Assembly: GCA_023438245.1 (NCBI GenBank)
Contig: JAEXRD010000006.1
Location: forward strand, 1 to 22,082
Length of the DNA stretch: 22,082 bases
Reading direction: 5' to 3'
From: Pseudomonadota bacterium
GTDB lineage: Bacteria > Desulfobacterota > Desulfovibrionia > Desulfovibrionales > Desulfovibrionaceae
Positions 6,963 to 15,796 of this stretch are shown one piece after another (position 1 is the stretch's first letter; the number at the start of each line of letters is the position of its first letter). Made by a program: the position numbers and the translations under genes. Under the pieces are notes generated by a model. The model saw only the letters and a program-made list of their open reading frames with translations. It did no database searches and was not told where the DNA came from.

Positions 6963-7905
6963 CGGCGGCCCCTCCGCCCGTAAGCTGGATGGCCACCTCG
7001 GGCAGGCGGTGCATGTCGGGCTTGGATATCTGCATGTCCGCGCCCACGCTCTCGCCCTTGTGGCGCAGCTCCTGGGTGATGATGGAGGAGTAGAGCACCA
7101 CGGGCAGCCCCTTGAGCGCGGGGTCGGTCTTGATGTTCTTGGTCAGGGTGAAGCCGTCCATGAGCGGCATTTCGATGTCGGAGATGACGATGTCCACATA
7201 TTCGCTCAGGGGGCGGCCTTCCTCGCTGGCTTTGCGGGCCAGGGCACGCACGGCCGCGAGCGCCTCCTGGCCGTTGCTCACGATGGTGGGCTCGATGTTG
7301 GCCTTGGCCAGGCTCTTCTGGAGCATGAGCCGGATGGTGGCGGAATCGTCGGCCACCAGCGCGCGCAGGGTGCGCCCGGCGATGTGCGTGGGCCCTTCCT
7401 CCTCCAGCATGGATTCCGGGGTCAGGTCGGAGAGGATGGTCTCCAGGTCCAGCAGCTGGATGAAGTGGTCGTCGCGCTCCACCATGCCGATGACGGCCTG
7501 GATGCCGGTCTTGGGCACGTAGCCGTCGGGCGGGATGACCTCGGCCCAGCCCAGGCGGTGGATGCCCGTGACGCCGGTGACCAGGAAGCCCGTGACGGAA
7601 TTGCTGAACTCCGTGACGATGACGATGTCGTGCGGGGAGCGGCTGCGCTCGATGCCCAGCCACACGGAGAGGTCGATGACCGGCAGCACATGGCCGCGCA
7701 GGGGAATGATGCCCAGGTAGCTGGGGTGCGCGGCGGAGGGCTGTGGCTCAAGCCTGGGGCTTTCGATGACCTCCATGACCTTGGCCACGTTGACGCCGAA
7801 GGAATGTGTGGCGCTGGCGCCCCCCTCGCGCGTCTCCTGAATGTGGAACTCCAGAATTTCCAGCTCGTTGGTTCCGGTTTCCAGCAGGATGTCGGTCTGG
7901 TTCAT
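6955..7905 (-). CDS. cheV: Chemotaxis coupling protein CheV (CheW plus receiver)
   Basis: Cytosolic chemotaxis scaffold, 316 aa, from ATG 7905 after a GGAG site. Residues about 15-165 are a CheW-like domain that docks receptors to CheA (FGVNVAKVMEVIE, GIIPLRGHVLPVIDL). Residues about 180-305 are a receiver with the acidic pair Asp186-Asp187, phosphoacceptor Asp243 in VISDIEMPLMDGF, and Lys295 in ISKPD. This order and length are those of CheV, thought to tune receptor adaptation when phosphorylated by CheA. It overlaps the downstream Hpt gene. The long leader may be read from a sigma-28-like site at 8066-8093. No receptor, cheA or flagellar genes are in the window, so it is an isolated outpost of the motility regulon. 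Confidence 0.95.
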   Translation of the reverse strand: MNQTDILLETGTNELEILEFHIQETREGGASATHSFGVNVAKVMEVIESPRLEPQPSAAHPSYLGIIPLRGHVLPVIDLSVWLGIERSRSPHDIVIVTEFSNSVTGFLVTGVTGIHRLGWAEVIPPDGYVPKTGIQAVIGMVERDDHFIQLLDLETILSDLTPESMLEEEGPTHIAGRTLRALVADDSATIRLMLQKSLAKANIEPTIVSNGQEALAAVRALARKASEEGRPLSEYVDIVISDIEMPLMDGFTLTKNIKTDPALKGLPVVLYSSIITQELRHKGESVGADMQISKPDMHRLPEVAIQLTGGGAAGV

Positions 7906-8065
7906 GGCGGACTCCGTTTGCTCGCCTGTTTGTTGCGTTCTCATCCATACCTTGCAGCAGGTTTGCTGTCCAGCCGGGACGGGCATTCCGCCGGGGCTTG
8001 ACGCACCGTGGTGGGAACGTGCAGAAGATGGGCTGGCCCATGTCCCTGCCGACGCCCTCGGCTCC

Positions 8066-8093
8066 CTATCGGCAACATGGCCCGCAAACTGTA
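8066..8093 (-). promoter_or_regulatory. Candidate sigma-28 (FliA) promoter for cheV-hpt
   Basis: On the minus strand TACAGTTT, 12 nt, then GCCGATAG resembles the FliA consensus TAAAGTTT-N11-GCCGATAA, with one mismatch in each half and one extra spacer base. The start would be about 155 nt upstream of the cheV ATG. Motility genes are commonly read by sigma-28, but the spacer and long leader make this tentative. Confidence 0.4.
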
Positions 8094-8112
8094 GCGCCAA
8101 GGAGAGAGCGCC

Positions 8113-9195
8113 ATGACCCAGCCCTTTGTGAACGACGAAACGGTGCTTGCCCGGCGCGTGGAGCAGGTTCAGGACGAGCGCGCGAAGCTGGGCCTGGACG
8201 GCCTGGTGGGCGGGCTGGAGACGGTGGTCTTCGGCGTGGACCAGGACCGCCTGGAGCCCGCCGTGGCGGACTTTCTGAACACCACGGGCTACCTGTTCGG
8301 CAGCACGCTTCAGGGGCCGGAGTTCCGCTCCTGCGTGCTGCGCCTGCCCGGCTCGGCGGACTTCCTGTTCCGCAGCCGTAAGTCCGGGGCCAACCCCTTC
8401 GCGGGCGAGCCCCTGGGGCCGAAAACCCAGCACATGCCCAGCACGCGCATCGAGACCATGGTTTTCCTGTGCCACGACCTGGAGCGCTTCGAGGCCATCC
8501 AGCGCAGGCGTGGCGTGCGTTTCCTGACGCCGGGCATCGTGCGCACGGAGAGCTACGCCTTTCTCCAGACCGAGCCCTCGGCCTTCAGCGCGCTGTCCTT
8601 CGGCTTCGTGCAGTGGACCAGGGGCGGGAGGCAGTACGCCAATGAGGTCGACCGCGAGGTGGACTGGAGCCTGCCCAAGCCGGACAAGGCGCATCTGCGC
8701 AACGTCGGGGTGTTCGATCACGCCTCGGTGCGCGTGCACGCCCGCCACCGCGACGACGCCATCGTGGAGTTCCTGGGCCTGACCAACTACGACTTCGCCA
8801 TGGCCGTGTACGTGGACAACCTGAACTCCATCACCAACGTGGCCAGGTACCCCGGCGATCCCTACGCCATGGTCATCACCAGCGGCATGGGCGACGCCGC
8901 GCCCGGCCAGGAGGGCCCCACCGAGAAGTTCATCATCAACTACGGCAGGCGCATCCACCACCTGGCCTTCCGCACCGAGAACGTGGTGGAGACCTTCGCG
9001 GGGCTGAAGGCCGACGGCATGCAGTTCCTGCTGGAACTGGTGGGCAGCGAGCAGGAGGGCCTGCGCCAGACCTTCAGCAAGCCCTGCGCGCCCACCATGA
9101 TGGTCAACGAATACATCCAGCGCTACGAAGGCTTCGACGGTTTCTTCACCAAGAGCAACGTCACCGCGCTGACCGAGGCCACGGATCAGCAGTAG
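8113..9195 (+). CDS. VOC-family protein similar to 4-hydroxyphenylpyruvate dioxygenase
   Basis: Cytosolic protein of 360 aa made of two vicinal-oxygen-chelate halves, like HPPD, which turns 4-hydroxyphenylpyruvate plus O2 into homogentisate. A strong AAGGAGAG ribosome site precedes ATG 8113. The three Fe(II) ligands of the C-terminal half can be placed: His203 in GVFDHAS, His283 in RRIHHLAFRT and Glu333 in VNEYIQRY; the last is followed by EGFDGFF, where HPPD has its GF-G-NF segment. Length and layout match HPPD (about 350-400 aa). No homogentisate dioxygenase or other tyrosine-degradation gene is nearby, and the presumed host is largely anaerobic, so another VOC reaction (isomerase, thiol-lyase or an extradiol cleavage) is possible. 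It is read divergently from cheV and has no clear partner. Confidence 0.8.
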   Translation: MTQPFVNDETVLARRVEQVQDERAKLGLDGLVGGLETVVFGVDQDRLEPAVADFLNTTGYLFGSTLQGPEFRSCVLRLPGSADFLFRSRKSGANPFAGEPLGPKTQHMPSTRIETMVFLCHDLERFEAIQRRRGVRFLTPGIVRTESYAFLQTEPSAFSALSFGFVQWTRGGRQYANEVDREVDWSLPKPDKAHLRNVGVFDHASVRVHARHRDDAIVEFLGLTNYDFAMAVYVDNLNSITNVARYPGDPYAMVITSGMGDAAPGQEGPTEKFIINYGRRIHHLAFRTENVVETFAGLKADGMQFLLELVGSEQEGLRQTFSKPCAPTMMVNEYIQRYEGFDGFFTKSNVTALTEATDQQ

Positions 9196-9221
9196 CGCGC
9201 GAATTCTCCCGCATGCCCCGC

Positions 9222-9250
9222 TTGACTTCCGGTCGGGCGGGGCATATTTT
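9222..9250 (+). promoter_or_regulatory. Sigma-70 promoter of the arsR-like gene
   Basis: TTGACT (9222-9227) and TATTTT (9245-9250) are separated by an ideal 17 bp. The predicted start near 9257 falls at the edge of the palindromic operator 9258-9271, so a bound repressor would block it. The leader is then only about 16 nt. Confidence 0.75.
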
Positions 9251-9257
9251 CGACGCA

Positions 9258-9271
9258 TGAACAGGTGTTCA
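9258..9271. promoter_or_regulatory. ArsR/SmtB-family operator O1
   Basis: TGAACA-GG-TGTTCA is a perfect 6-2-6 palindrome. It resembles the SmtB/ZiaR-type core operator (TGAACA-N2-TATTCA). It sits between the promoter and the repressor ATG, the expected place for self-repression. A near copy lies at 9658-9671. Confidence 0.8.
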
Positions 9272-9272
9272 C

Positions 9273-9635
9273 ATGACTAGGCCGGACGATCTCGACAGGT
9301 GCGAGCAGCAGTGCGTGCACCAGGACGCTGTGTCCCGTGTGCGCGCGGACATGCTCGCCGATTCCGAGGCCTCGGGCCTGGCCGAGGTCTTCAGCCTGCT
9401 GGGCGACCGCACCCGCGTGCGCATCCTGCATGCGCTCATCGGCGGGGAGCTGTGCGTGTGCGACATCTCCGCCGTGCTGGGCATGAGCGGCTCCGCCGTG
9501 TCGCACCAGCTGCGGCTTCTGCGCACGGCCAAGCTGGTGCGCGCCCGCAAGGAGGGCAAGAACGTGTACTATGCCCTGGACGACGGGCATGTGCGTTCGC
9601 TCCTGGAGCAGGGGTTGGAGCACGTGCGGGAATAG
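9273..9635 (+). CDS. ArsR/SmtB-family metal-sensing repressor (CadC-like)
   Basis: Winged-helix repressor of 120 aa that leaves DNA when it binds metal. The ATG at 9273 directly follows the operator, with only a weak AGGTG ribosome site. The alpha-3N metal site of CadC is complete: Cys10 and Cys14 in RCEQQCVHQD plus Cys61 and Cys63 in ELCVCD. The alpha-5 dimer-interface site of SmtB/CadC is also complete: Asp104 and His106, then His117 and Glu120 at the C-terminus. The recognition helix is GMSGSAVSHQLRLLR. Cys4 sites usually sense Cd, Pb or Bi and alpha-5 sites sense Zn. Its neighbour is a metal permease with its own copy of the operator, so it most likely represses both. An As(III)-sensing ArsR is less likely, since the N-terminal Cys pair is a CadC trait. 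Confidence 0.92.
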   Translation: MTRPDDLDRCEQQCVHQDAVSRVRADMLADSEASGLAEVFSLLGDRTRVRILHALIGGELCVCDISAVLGMSGSAVSHQLRLLRTAKLVRARKEGKNVYYALDDGHVRSLLEQGLEHVRE

Positions 9636-9657
9636 CCTCTTTTTTTGATCTTTTGCT

Positions 9658-9671
9658 TGAATAAATGTTCA
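9658..9671. promoter_or_regulatory. ArsR/SmtB-family operator O2 before the permease
   Basis: TGAATA-AA-TGTTCA is the same 6-2-6 palindrome as O1 with one arm mismatch, in an AT-rich patch 24 bp before the permease ATG. TTGATC at 9645-9650 and TTCATA at 9668-9673 (17-bp spacing) could be a promoter over which the operator lies. It implies separate metal-dependent control of the permease. Confidence 0.75.
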
Positions 9672-9694
9672 TATGTTTGCACTAGGAGTCCCCC

Positions 9695-10756
9695 ATGTTC
9701 GAATTGGCGACGCAATATCTGCTGGAATGCTGGGGCGTGCTGCGCGAGGCCGCGCCGTTCCTGCTCTTCGGCTTTTTCGTGGCAGGGCTGCTCAAAGCCT
9801 TCGTGCCCGACGCCTCCCTGTCGCGCCACCTGGGCGGGCGCGGCCTGGGCTCGGTGCTCAAGGCCGCGGCCATCGGCGTGCCGCTGCCGCTGTGCTCCTG
9901 CGGGGTGCTGCCCGCGGCCATGGGCCTGCGCAGGCAGGGAGCCGGGCCGGGGGCCACGGCGGCGTTCATGATCTCAACACCGGAATCGGGCGTGGACTCC
10001 ATGGCCGTGACCTACGCCATGATCGACCCGGTGATGACCGTGCTGCGCCCGCTCTCGGCCTTTGTCACGGCCATTGCGGCGGGCCTGGCCGCCAACCTGC
10101 TGCCGGAGCGCCTGCTGCCCGCGCCGACGCCCGTGAGCCAGCCGATATCGGCTGGCTGCGGCTGCGGCGGGGGAGGGTGCTGCGCCACCAAGGCCCCGCC
10201 CTCCGCCGGGATTGTTGCGAAACTGCGCCAGGGCCTGGCCCACGCCTTCGGCGAAATGCTCTCCGACGTGGGGCTGTGGCTCATCGTGGGCATCCTGGCC
10301 GCCGGGGCCATCTCGCTGTTCCTGCCGCCGGATTTCTTCCTCACCCATCTCGGCGGCGAGTTCACCTCCATGCTGGCCATGATGCTGGTGGGCGTGCCCA
10401 TGTACGTGTGCGCGTCCAGTTCCACGCCCATCGCCGCCTCGCTGCTGCTCAAGGGGCTCTCGCCCGGCGCGGCGCTGGTGTTCCTGCTCACCGGCCCGGC
10501 CACCAACGCCACCACCATCGTGGCCATGTCGCGCACCTTCGGCGGCGCGCTCACGGGCGTGTACGTGGGCGCCATCGTGGGCTGCTCCCTGGCCTTGGGC
10601 CTGCTGGCCAACCGTTTGTACGGGCTGCTGGGCCTGGACGTGCATGCGGTCATCGGGCATGTGGGCGAGGCCCTGCCCGGCTGGCTGGAGACCGGCAGCG
10701 CCGCGCTCCTGCTGGCGCTCCTGGCCGTGTCCCTGCTGCGCCGCAAGGCCTGCTGA
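9695..10756 (+). CDS. SO_0444/ArsP-like permease, probable Cu/Zn or other heavy-metal efflux
   Basis: Inner-membrane permease of 353 aa (DUF318/UPF0718 group), start ATG 9695 after TAGGAG. Two membrane halves carry the family signatures GVPLPLCSCGVLP (Cys67 and Cys69) and GVPMYVCASSSTPIAASL (Cys239), with GPATNATTI in the second half. A long loop between the halves contains the metal-binding cluster GCGCGGGGCC (Cys155, 157, 162, 163), the mark of the SO_0444 metal efflux subgroup. About eight to ten membrane helices are visible. It follows the CadC-like repressor by 59 bp with its own operator, which supports metal-induced efflux. ArsP (organoarsenical efflux) shares the fold; the Cys-rich loop favours soft metal cations instead. 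Substrate is inferred. Confidence 0.88.
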   Translation: MFELATQYLLECWGVLREAAPFLLFGFFVAGLLKAFVPDASLSRHLGGRGLGSVLKAAAIGVPLPLCSCGVLPAAMGLRRQGAGPGATAAFMISTPESGVDSMAVTYAMIDPVMTVLRPLSAFVTAIAAGLAANLLPERLLPAPTPVSQPISAGCGCGGGGCCATKAPPSAGIVAKLRQGLAHAFGEMLSDVGLWLIVGILAAGAISLFLPPDFFLTHLGGEFTSMLAMMLVGVPMYVCASSSTPIAASLLLKGLSPGAALVFLLTGPATNATTIVAMSRTFGGALTGVYVGAIVGCSLALGLLANRLYGLLGLDVHAVIGHVGEALPGWLETGSAALLLALLAVSLLRRKAC

Positions 10757-10791
10757 CAGCCCGCGCATGCCGCGGTCCAACTTGCAGACCC

Positions 10792-10833
10792 GGCCGGATT
10801 GCGGTAGCGCGTTAGGCACGCCGCAATTCGGCC
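10792..10833 (+). terminator. 13-bp hairpin between permease and phoH
   Basis: Arms 10792-10804 and 10821-10833 pair over 13 bp with one G-U, around a 16-nt loop. No T run follows, and the phoH ribosome site (GGAGGAGG) begins about 9 bp later. It may mark the end of the metal unit or affect phoH translation; the function is unproven. Confidence 0.45.
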
Positions 10834-10861
10834 AGATCCTGGAGGAGGGCCTGCACAGATC

Positions 10862-11839
10862 ATGACCGCCGACGCACCCGCCATGCGCAAGCTGGAGTTT
10901 GGCGACTCCGGCCTGGCCAACAAACTTTTCGGACCCCAGGGGGCCAACCTGGAGCTGCTCATGGAGCGCGCCGGGGTCCGCATCGAGACGCGCGGCTCCG
11001 GGGCCGTCATCAGCGGGCCGGAGCACGAGGTGGACCTGGCCGCCGGGGTGCTCACGCAGCTGTACGGGCTGCTGAAGGAAGGCCGCCACGTGCACCCGCA
11101 GGACGTGGACTGCGCCTGGCGCATCCTGCTGCGCGAGCCGGGGTCCGAGATCCGCCGCATCTTCCAGGACACGGTCTACGTGGCCTCGCCCAAGCGCACC
11201 ATCGCGCCCAAGACCATCAGCCAGCGCGACTACCTGGCGGCCATCCGCGAGAACGACCTGGTGTTCGCCATCGGTCCGGCGGGCACGGGCAAGACCTACC
11301 TGGCCGTGGCCCTGGCCGTCAGCGCGCTCATGCGGCGCGAGGTCAAGCGCATCGTGCTGGCCCGCCCGGCCGTGGAGGCCGGCGAGAAGCTGGGATTTTT
11401 GCCCGGCGACCTGGCCGAGAAGGTCAACCCCTACCTGCGCCCGCTGTACGACGCCCTGCACGACATGCTGGACTTCGCCCGCGTGCAGGACATGCTGGCC
11501 ACCGGCGTCATCGAGGTGGCCCCGCTGGCCTTCATGCGCGGCAGAACGCTCAACGACGCCTTCGTCATCCTGGACGAGGCCCAGAACACCACGCCCGAGC
11601 AGATGAAGATGTTCCTGACGCGCCTGGGCTTCGGCTCCAAGGCCGTGGTCACCGGCGACGTCACCCAGATCGACCTGCCCAGCCAGGCCAAGAGCGGGCT
11701 GGTGGAGGCCCGGGGCATCCTGCAGGGAGTGCAGGGCATCCGCTTCGTGCAGTTCCACGAGGAGGACGTCATCCGCCATCCGCTGGTGGGCCGCATCGTG
11801 CAGGCCTACGACCGGCACGGCAAGAAGGCCCAGGGGTAA
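10862..11839 (+). CDS. phoH: PhoH-family ATPase
   Basis: Cytosolic P-loop ATPase of 325 aa, the PhoH/YbeZ type found next to ybeY and thought to help RNA metabolism and ribosome quality control. The N-terminal 100 residues form a small KH-like RNA-binding segment (LFGPQGANLELL). Walker A is GPAGTGKT at 138-145, Walker B ILDEAQN at 236-242, followed by GDVTQIDLP. Length is typical (about 320-350). It starts at ATG 10862; the ribosome-site-like GGAGGAGG is about 15 bp upstream, so ATG 10883 is also possible. Its stop is 4 bp from ybeY, so the two are co-translated. The usual membrane HD phosphohydrolase gene between phoH and ybeY in many relatives is absent here. Confidence 0.94.
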   Translation: MTADAPAMRKLEFGDSGLANKLFGPQGANLELLMERAGVRIETRGSGAVISGPEHEVDLAAGVLTQLYGLLKEGRHVHPQDVDCAWRILLREPGSEIRRIFQDTVYVASPKRTIAPKTISQRDYLAAIRENDLVFAIGPAGTGKTYLAVALAVSALMRREVKRIVLARPAVEAGEKLGFLPGDLAEKVNPYLRPLYDALHDMLDFARVQDMLATGVIEVAPLAFMRGRTLNDAFVILDEAQNTTPEQMKMFLTRLGFGSKAVVTGDVTQIDLPSQAKSGLVEARGILQGVQGIRFVQFHEEDVIRHPLVGRIVQAYDRHGKKAQG

Positions 11840-11843
11840 GCCC

Positions 11844-12311
11844 ATGACCCGCGCGTTCCTGACCCTGGACTACCGCACCCGCACCGATCCGCGCTTCCCG
11901 CTCACGCGGCGCGAGCTCACGCGGCTGGTGGCGGACATCCTGGGAGCGCTTGGCCTGCGCGGCTCGCAGCTCTCGCTCACGCTGGTGGACGACGCGGAGA
12001 TCGCGGGCATCAACCTGGAGTTCCTGGGCGGCGACGGCCCCACCAATATCCTGAGCTTCCCGGAGCCGAACTCCGCGCACCCGGCCTGGCTGGGGGCCCT
12101 CGTGCTCTCGGTGGACACGCTGGCGCGCGAATGCTTCCTGTACGGCCAGCAGCCGGAGCGCCACCTGGCGCGCCTGCTGGCCCACGGCATCCTGCACCTG
12201 GCGGGCTTCGACCACGGCCCGGAAATGGACGAGCTTACCGAGCGCGCCGTGGGCGCGGCCTGCCCGGACTGCCAGGACGGGCAGCAAGTCGGCGTGGACA
12301 GTCCGTCCTAG
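11844..12311 (+). CDS. ybeY: Endoribonuclease/rRNA maturation factor YbeY
   Basis: Small zinc-dependent protein required for 16S rRNA 3'-end processing and 70S quality control, 155 aa. The metal site HGILHLAGFDH supplies His114, His118 and His124, the complete H-x3-H-x5-H triad. The conserved substrate loop reads TNILSFP (68-74), a mild change from the common TDVLSFP. It follows phoH by 4 bp, the standard functional pairing. The C-terminal 15-20 residues (CPDCQDGQQVG) go beyond the usual end and contain a small CxxC pair of no clear use. ATG 11844 has a GGGGTAAG ribosome site inside the end of phoH. Confidence 0.94.
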   Translation: MTRAFLTLDYRTRTDPRFPLTRRELTRLVADILGALGLRGSQLSLTLVDDAEIAGINLEFLGGDGPTNILSFPEPNSAHPAWLGALVLSVDTLARECFLYGQQPERHLARLLAHGILHLAGFDHGPEMDELTERAVGAACPDCQDGQQVGVDSPS

Positions 12312-12339
12312 GCGCCTGAAAAACCGCAGCCCGCGCCTC

Positions 12340-12368
12340 TTTACAAGCGCCCCGGCCTGGGGCAAAAT
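12340..12368 (+). promoter_or_regulatory. Candidate sigma-70 promoter of argF-argG
   Basis: TTTACA (12340-12345) and CAAAAT (12363-12368) are spaced by 17 bp in an otherwise GC-rich gap between ybeY and argF, about 60 bp before the argF start. The hexamers match at 5 of 6 and 4 of 6 positions. No ArgR box is evident. Confidence 0.4.
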
Positions 12369-12428
12369 ATCGCTTTTCACCGACACCCGCCGCGATTTCC
12401 CGGCGGGGGGAGAGCAGAGGAGTTCGCC

Positions 12429-13334
<906 letters not shown>

Positions 13335-13361
13335 CGCATACAGAAACGGAGCAGCAACGAA

Positions 13362-14558
<1,197 letters not shown>

Positions 14559-14583
14559 GACGGCCCGGAAGACTGGTGCACAG

Positions 14584-14619
14584 CCCCCGCTCGGGACATG
14601 GTCCCCGGCGGGGGTTTTT
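14584..14619 (+). terminator. Rho-independent terminator after argG
   Basis: The outer stem CCCCCGC/GCGGGGG and inner stem GGGAC/GTCCC, split by one mismatch and one G-U, are followed directly by TTTTT (14615-14619). It ends the argF-argG transcript 26 bp after the argG stop. Confidence 0.85.
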
Positions 14620-14646
14620 CATGGCCCGGCTGACAGGGAGGGACGC

Positions 14647-15678
14647 ATGGCGCAGCACAGGACACGGCAGGAATGTCTCGATCTGCTGAAGGCTGAAAAT
14701 CACGTCGTCGCGCCCGGCCAGAAGGTGGTCCTGGACGGGTTCCGGCCCGGCGACGCCGAGGGCATAGCCCGGATTTATTACGCCATTTATGGCGACACGT
14801 TCCCCATCGACTACGTGTACGACCCGGAGCGCATCCGCGCGGCCAACGAGACCACGGACCTGTACCACGTGGTGGGCCGGACCGAGTCCGGCGACATCGT
14901 GGGTGTCATGGCCCTGTTCCGCTCCGCGCCCGGCGCGGGCATCCTGGAGTCGGGCGGGCTGATGATCCTGCCGGAATATCGCCAGGGAATGCTGCTGTAC
15001 CGGCTGTACGACAGGAACCAGAAGCTGGCCCGCAGCCTGGGCTGGCTCAACGCCGAATACTCGCAGATGGTCACGGACATCGAGACCCCCCAGAGGATGA
15101 GCAATCGCTTCGGGGCCAGGGGGCTGGCGCTGGAGCTGGAGGCCATGGGGCCGCGGCCCGGCGGCGACGGTCGGCGCATGTCCTTTGTGGACGAGTTCAT
15201 CGTGCTGCGCGATGTTCCCCAGGACGTGCACCTGCCGGAGCCCTACGCCGGGCTGCTGAGCGGCCAGTACGCCTCCTTCGGGCTGGAGCGCCGCTTCCTG
15301 CCGGGCCGCGAGCCCGCCGGGCGCACGCGCCTGGAGCGCGGCGAGCTGGCCTGGGCCGACCAGGTGAAGATCCTGGTGGCGGAGATCGGCGCGGACTTTG
15401 ACCAGGCCCTGCGCGAGGCGGATCAGGGGAATGCTTCGAGGGTGGTGCAGCTGCTGCTGCCGCTCACGGACCCCGGGCTGCCCCGGGCCGTGGAGCTGGC
15501 GCGGGCGCAGGGCTTCTGGCTGGGCGGGCTGCTGCCGCTGTGGACGGACGCCGATGTTCTGCTTCTGCAGAAGCTGCCCGCGCGCCCGGACTTCGACGCG
15601 GTGTTCCTGCTGACGGACGAGGCCCAGGCGCTCATGCGCCAGGTGCGGGCGGACTTCGAGGACGTCAGCGGGTTGTAG
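14647..15678 (+). CDS. GNAT-fold acetyltransferase-like protein inside the arginine cluster
   Basis: Predicted cytosolic protein of 343 aa, ATG 14647 after AGGGAGGGACGC. The N-terminal half (about 28-190) looks like a GNAT acetyltransferase: GFRPGDAEGIARIYYAIYG, strands around VVGRTESGDIVGVMALF, and an acetyl-CoA loop region LMILPEYRQGMLLYRLY whose R/QxxGxG/A motif is imperfect. The C-terminal half (about 220-343) reads like a second, degenerate GNAT-type segment, with VELARAQGFWLGGLLPLW then DADVLLLQKLP. Location between argG and argH suggests a role in arginine metabolism, since N-acetylglutamate synthase is a GNAT enzyme and is sometimes fused to ArgH, but the sequence is not a clear ArgA. 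A generic GNAT acting on another amine is equally possible. Confidence 0.7.
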   Translation: MAQHRTRQECLDLLKAENHVVAPGQKVVLDGFRPGDAEGIARIYYAIYGDTFPIDYVYDPERIRAANETTDLYHVVGRTESGDIVGVMALFRSAPGAGILESGGLMILPEYRQGMLLYRLYDRNQKLARSLGWLNAEYSQMVTDIETPQRMSNRFGARGLALELEAMGPRPGGDGRRMSFVDEFIVLRDVPQDVHLPEPYAGLLSGQYASFGLERRFLPGREPAGRTRLERGELAWADQVKILVAEIGADFDQALREADQGNASRVVQLLLPLTDPGLPRAVELARAQGFWLGGLLPLWTDADVLLLQKLPARPDFDAVFLLTDEAQALMRQVRADFEDVSGL

Positions 15679-15704
15679 CCCGGACTCTCGGTTGCCGGGC
15701 TTTT
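15678..15704 (+). terminator. Candidate terminator after the GNAT gene
   Basis: GCCCGG (15678-15683) pairs with CCGGGC (15695-15700) around an 11-nt loop, then TTTT. It begins at the last base of the stop codon. The stem is only 6 bp, so termination may be leaky, and argH may still be read from upstream. Confidence 0.5.
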
Positions 15705-15796
15705 CGCTTGCCTCGGGCTGCGGGAGAGGGCAAAACTCCCTTGGCGATTGGCGAGACAATTTTGGGAAAACAGCGGCCCAGGGCCGGGAGGACGAT

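Noticed and set aside
8008..8013. TTGACG as a -35 for the HPPD-like gene
   Set aside because: The hexamer at the matching -10 position (8031-8036) is GCAGAA, which is not a promoter-like sequence.
9625..9646. T-rich run after the repressor gene as a terminator
   Set aside because: No stable hairpin directly precedes the T run; the AT-rich patch is better explained as promoter and operator of the permease.
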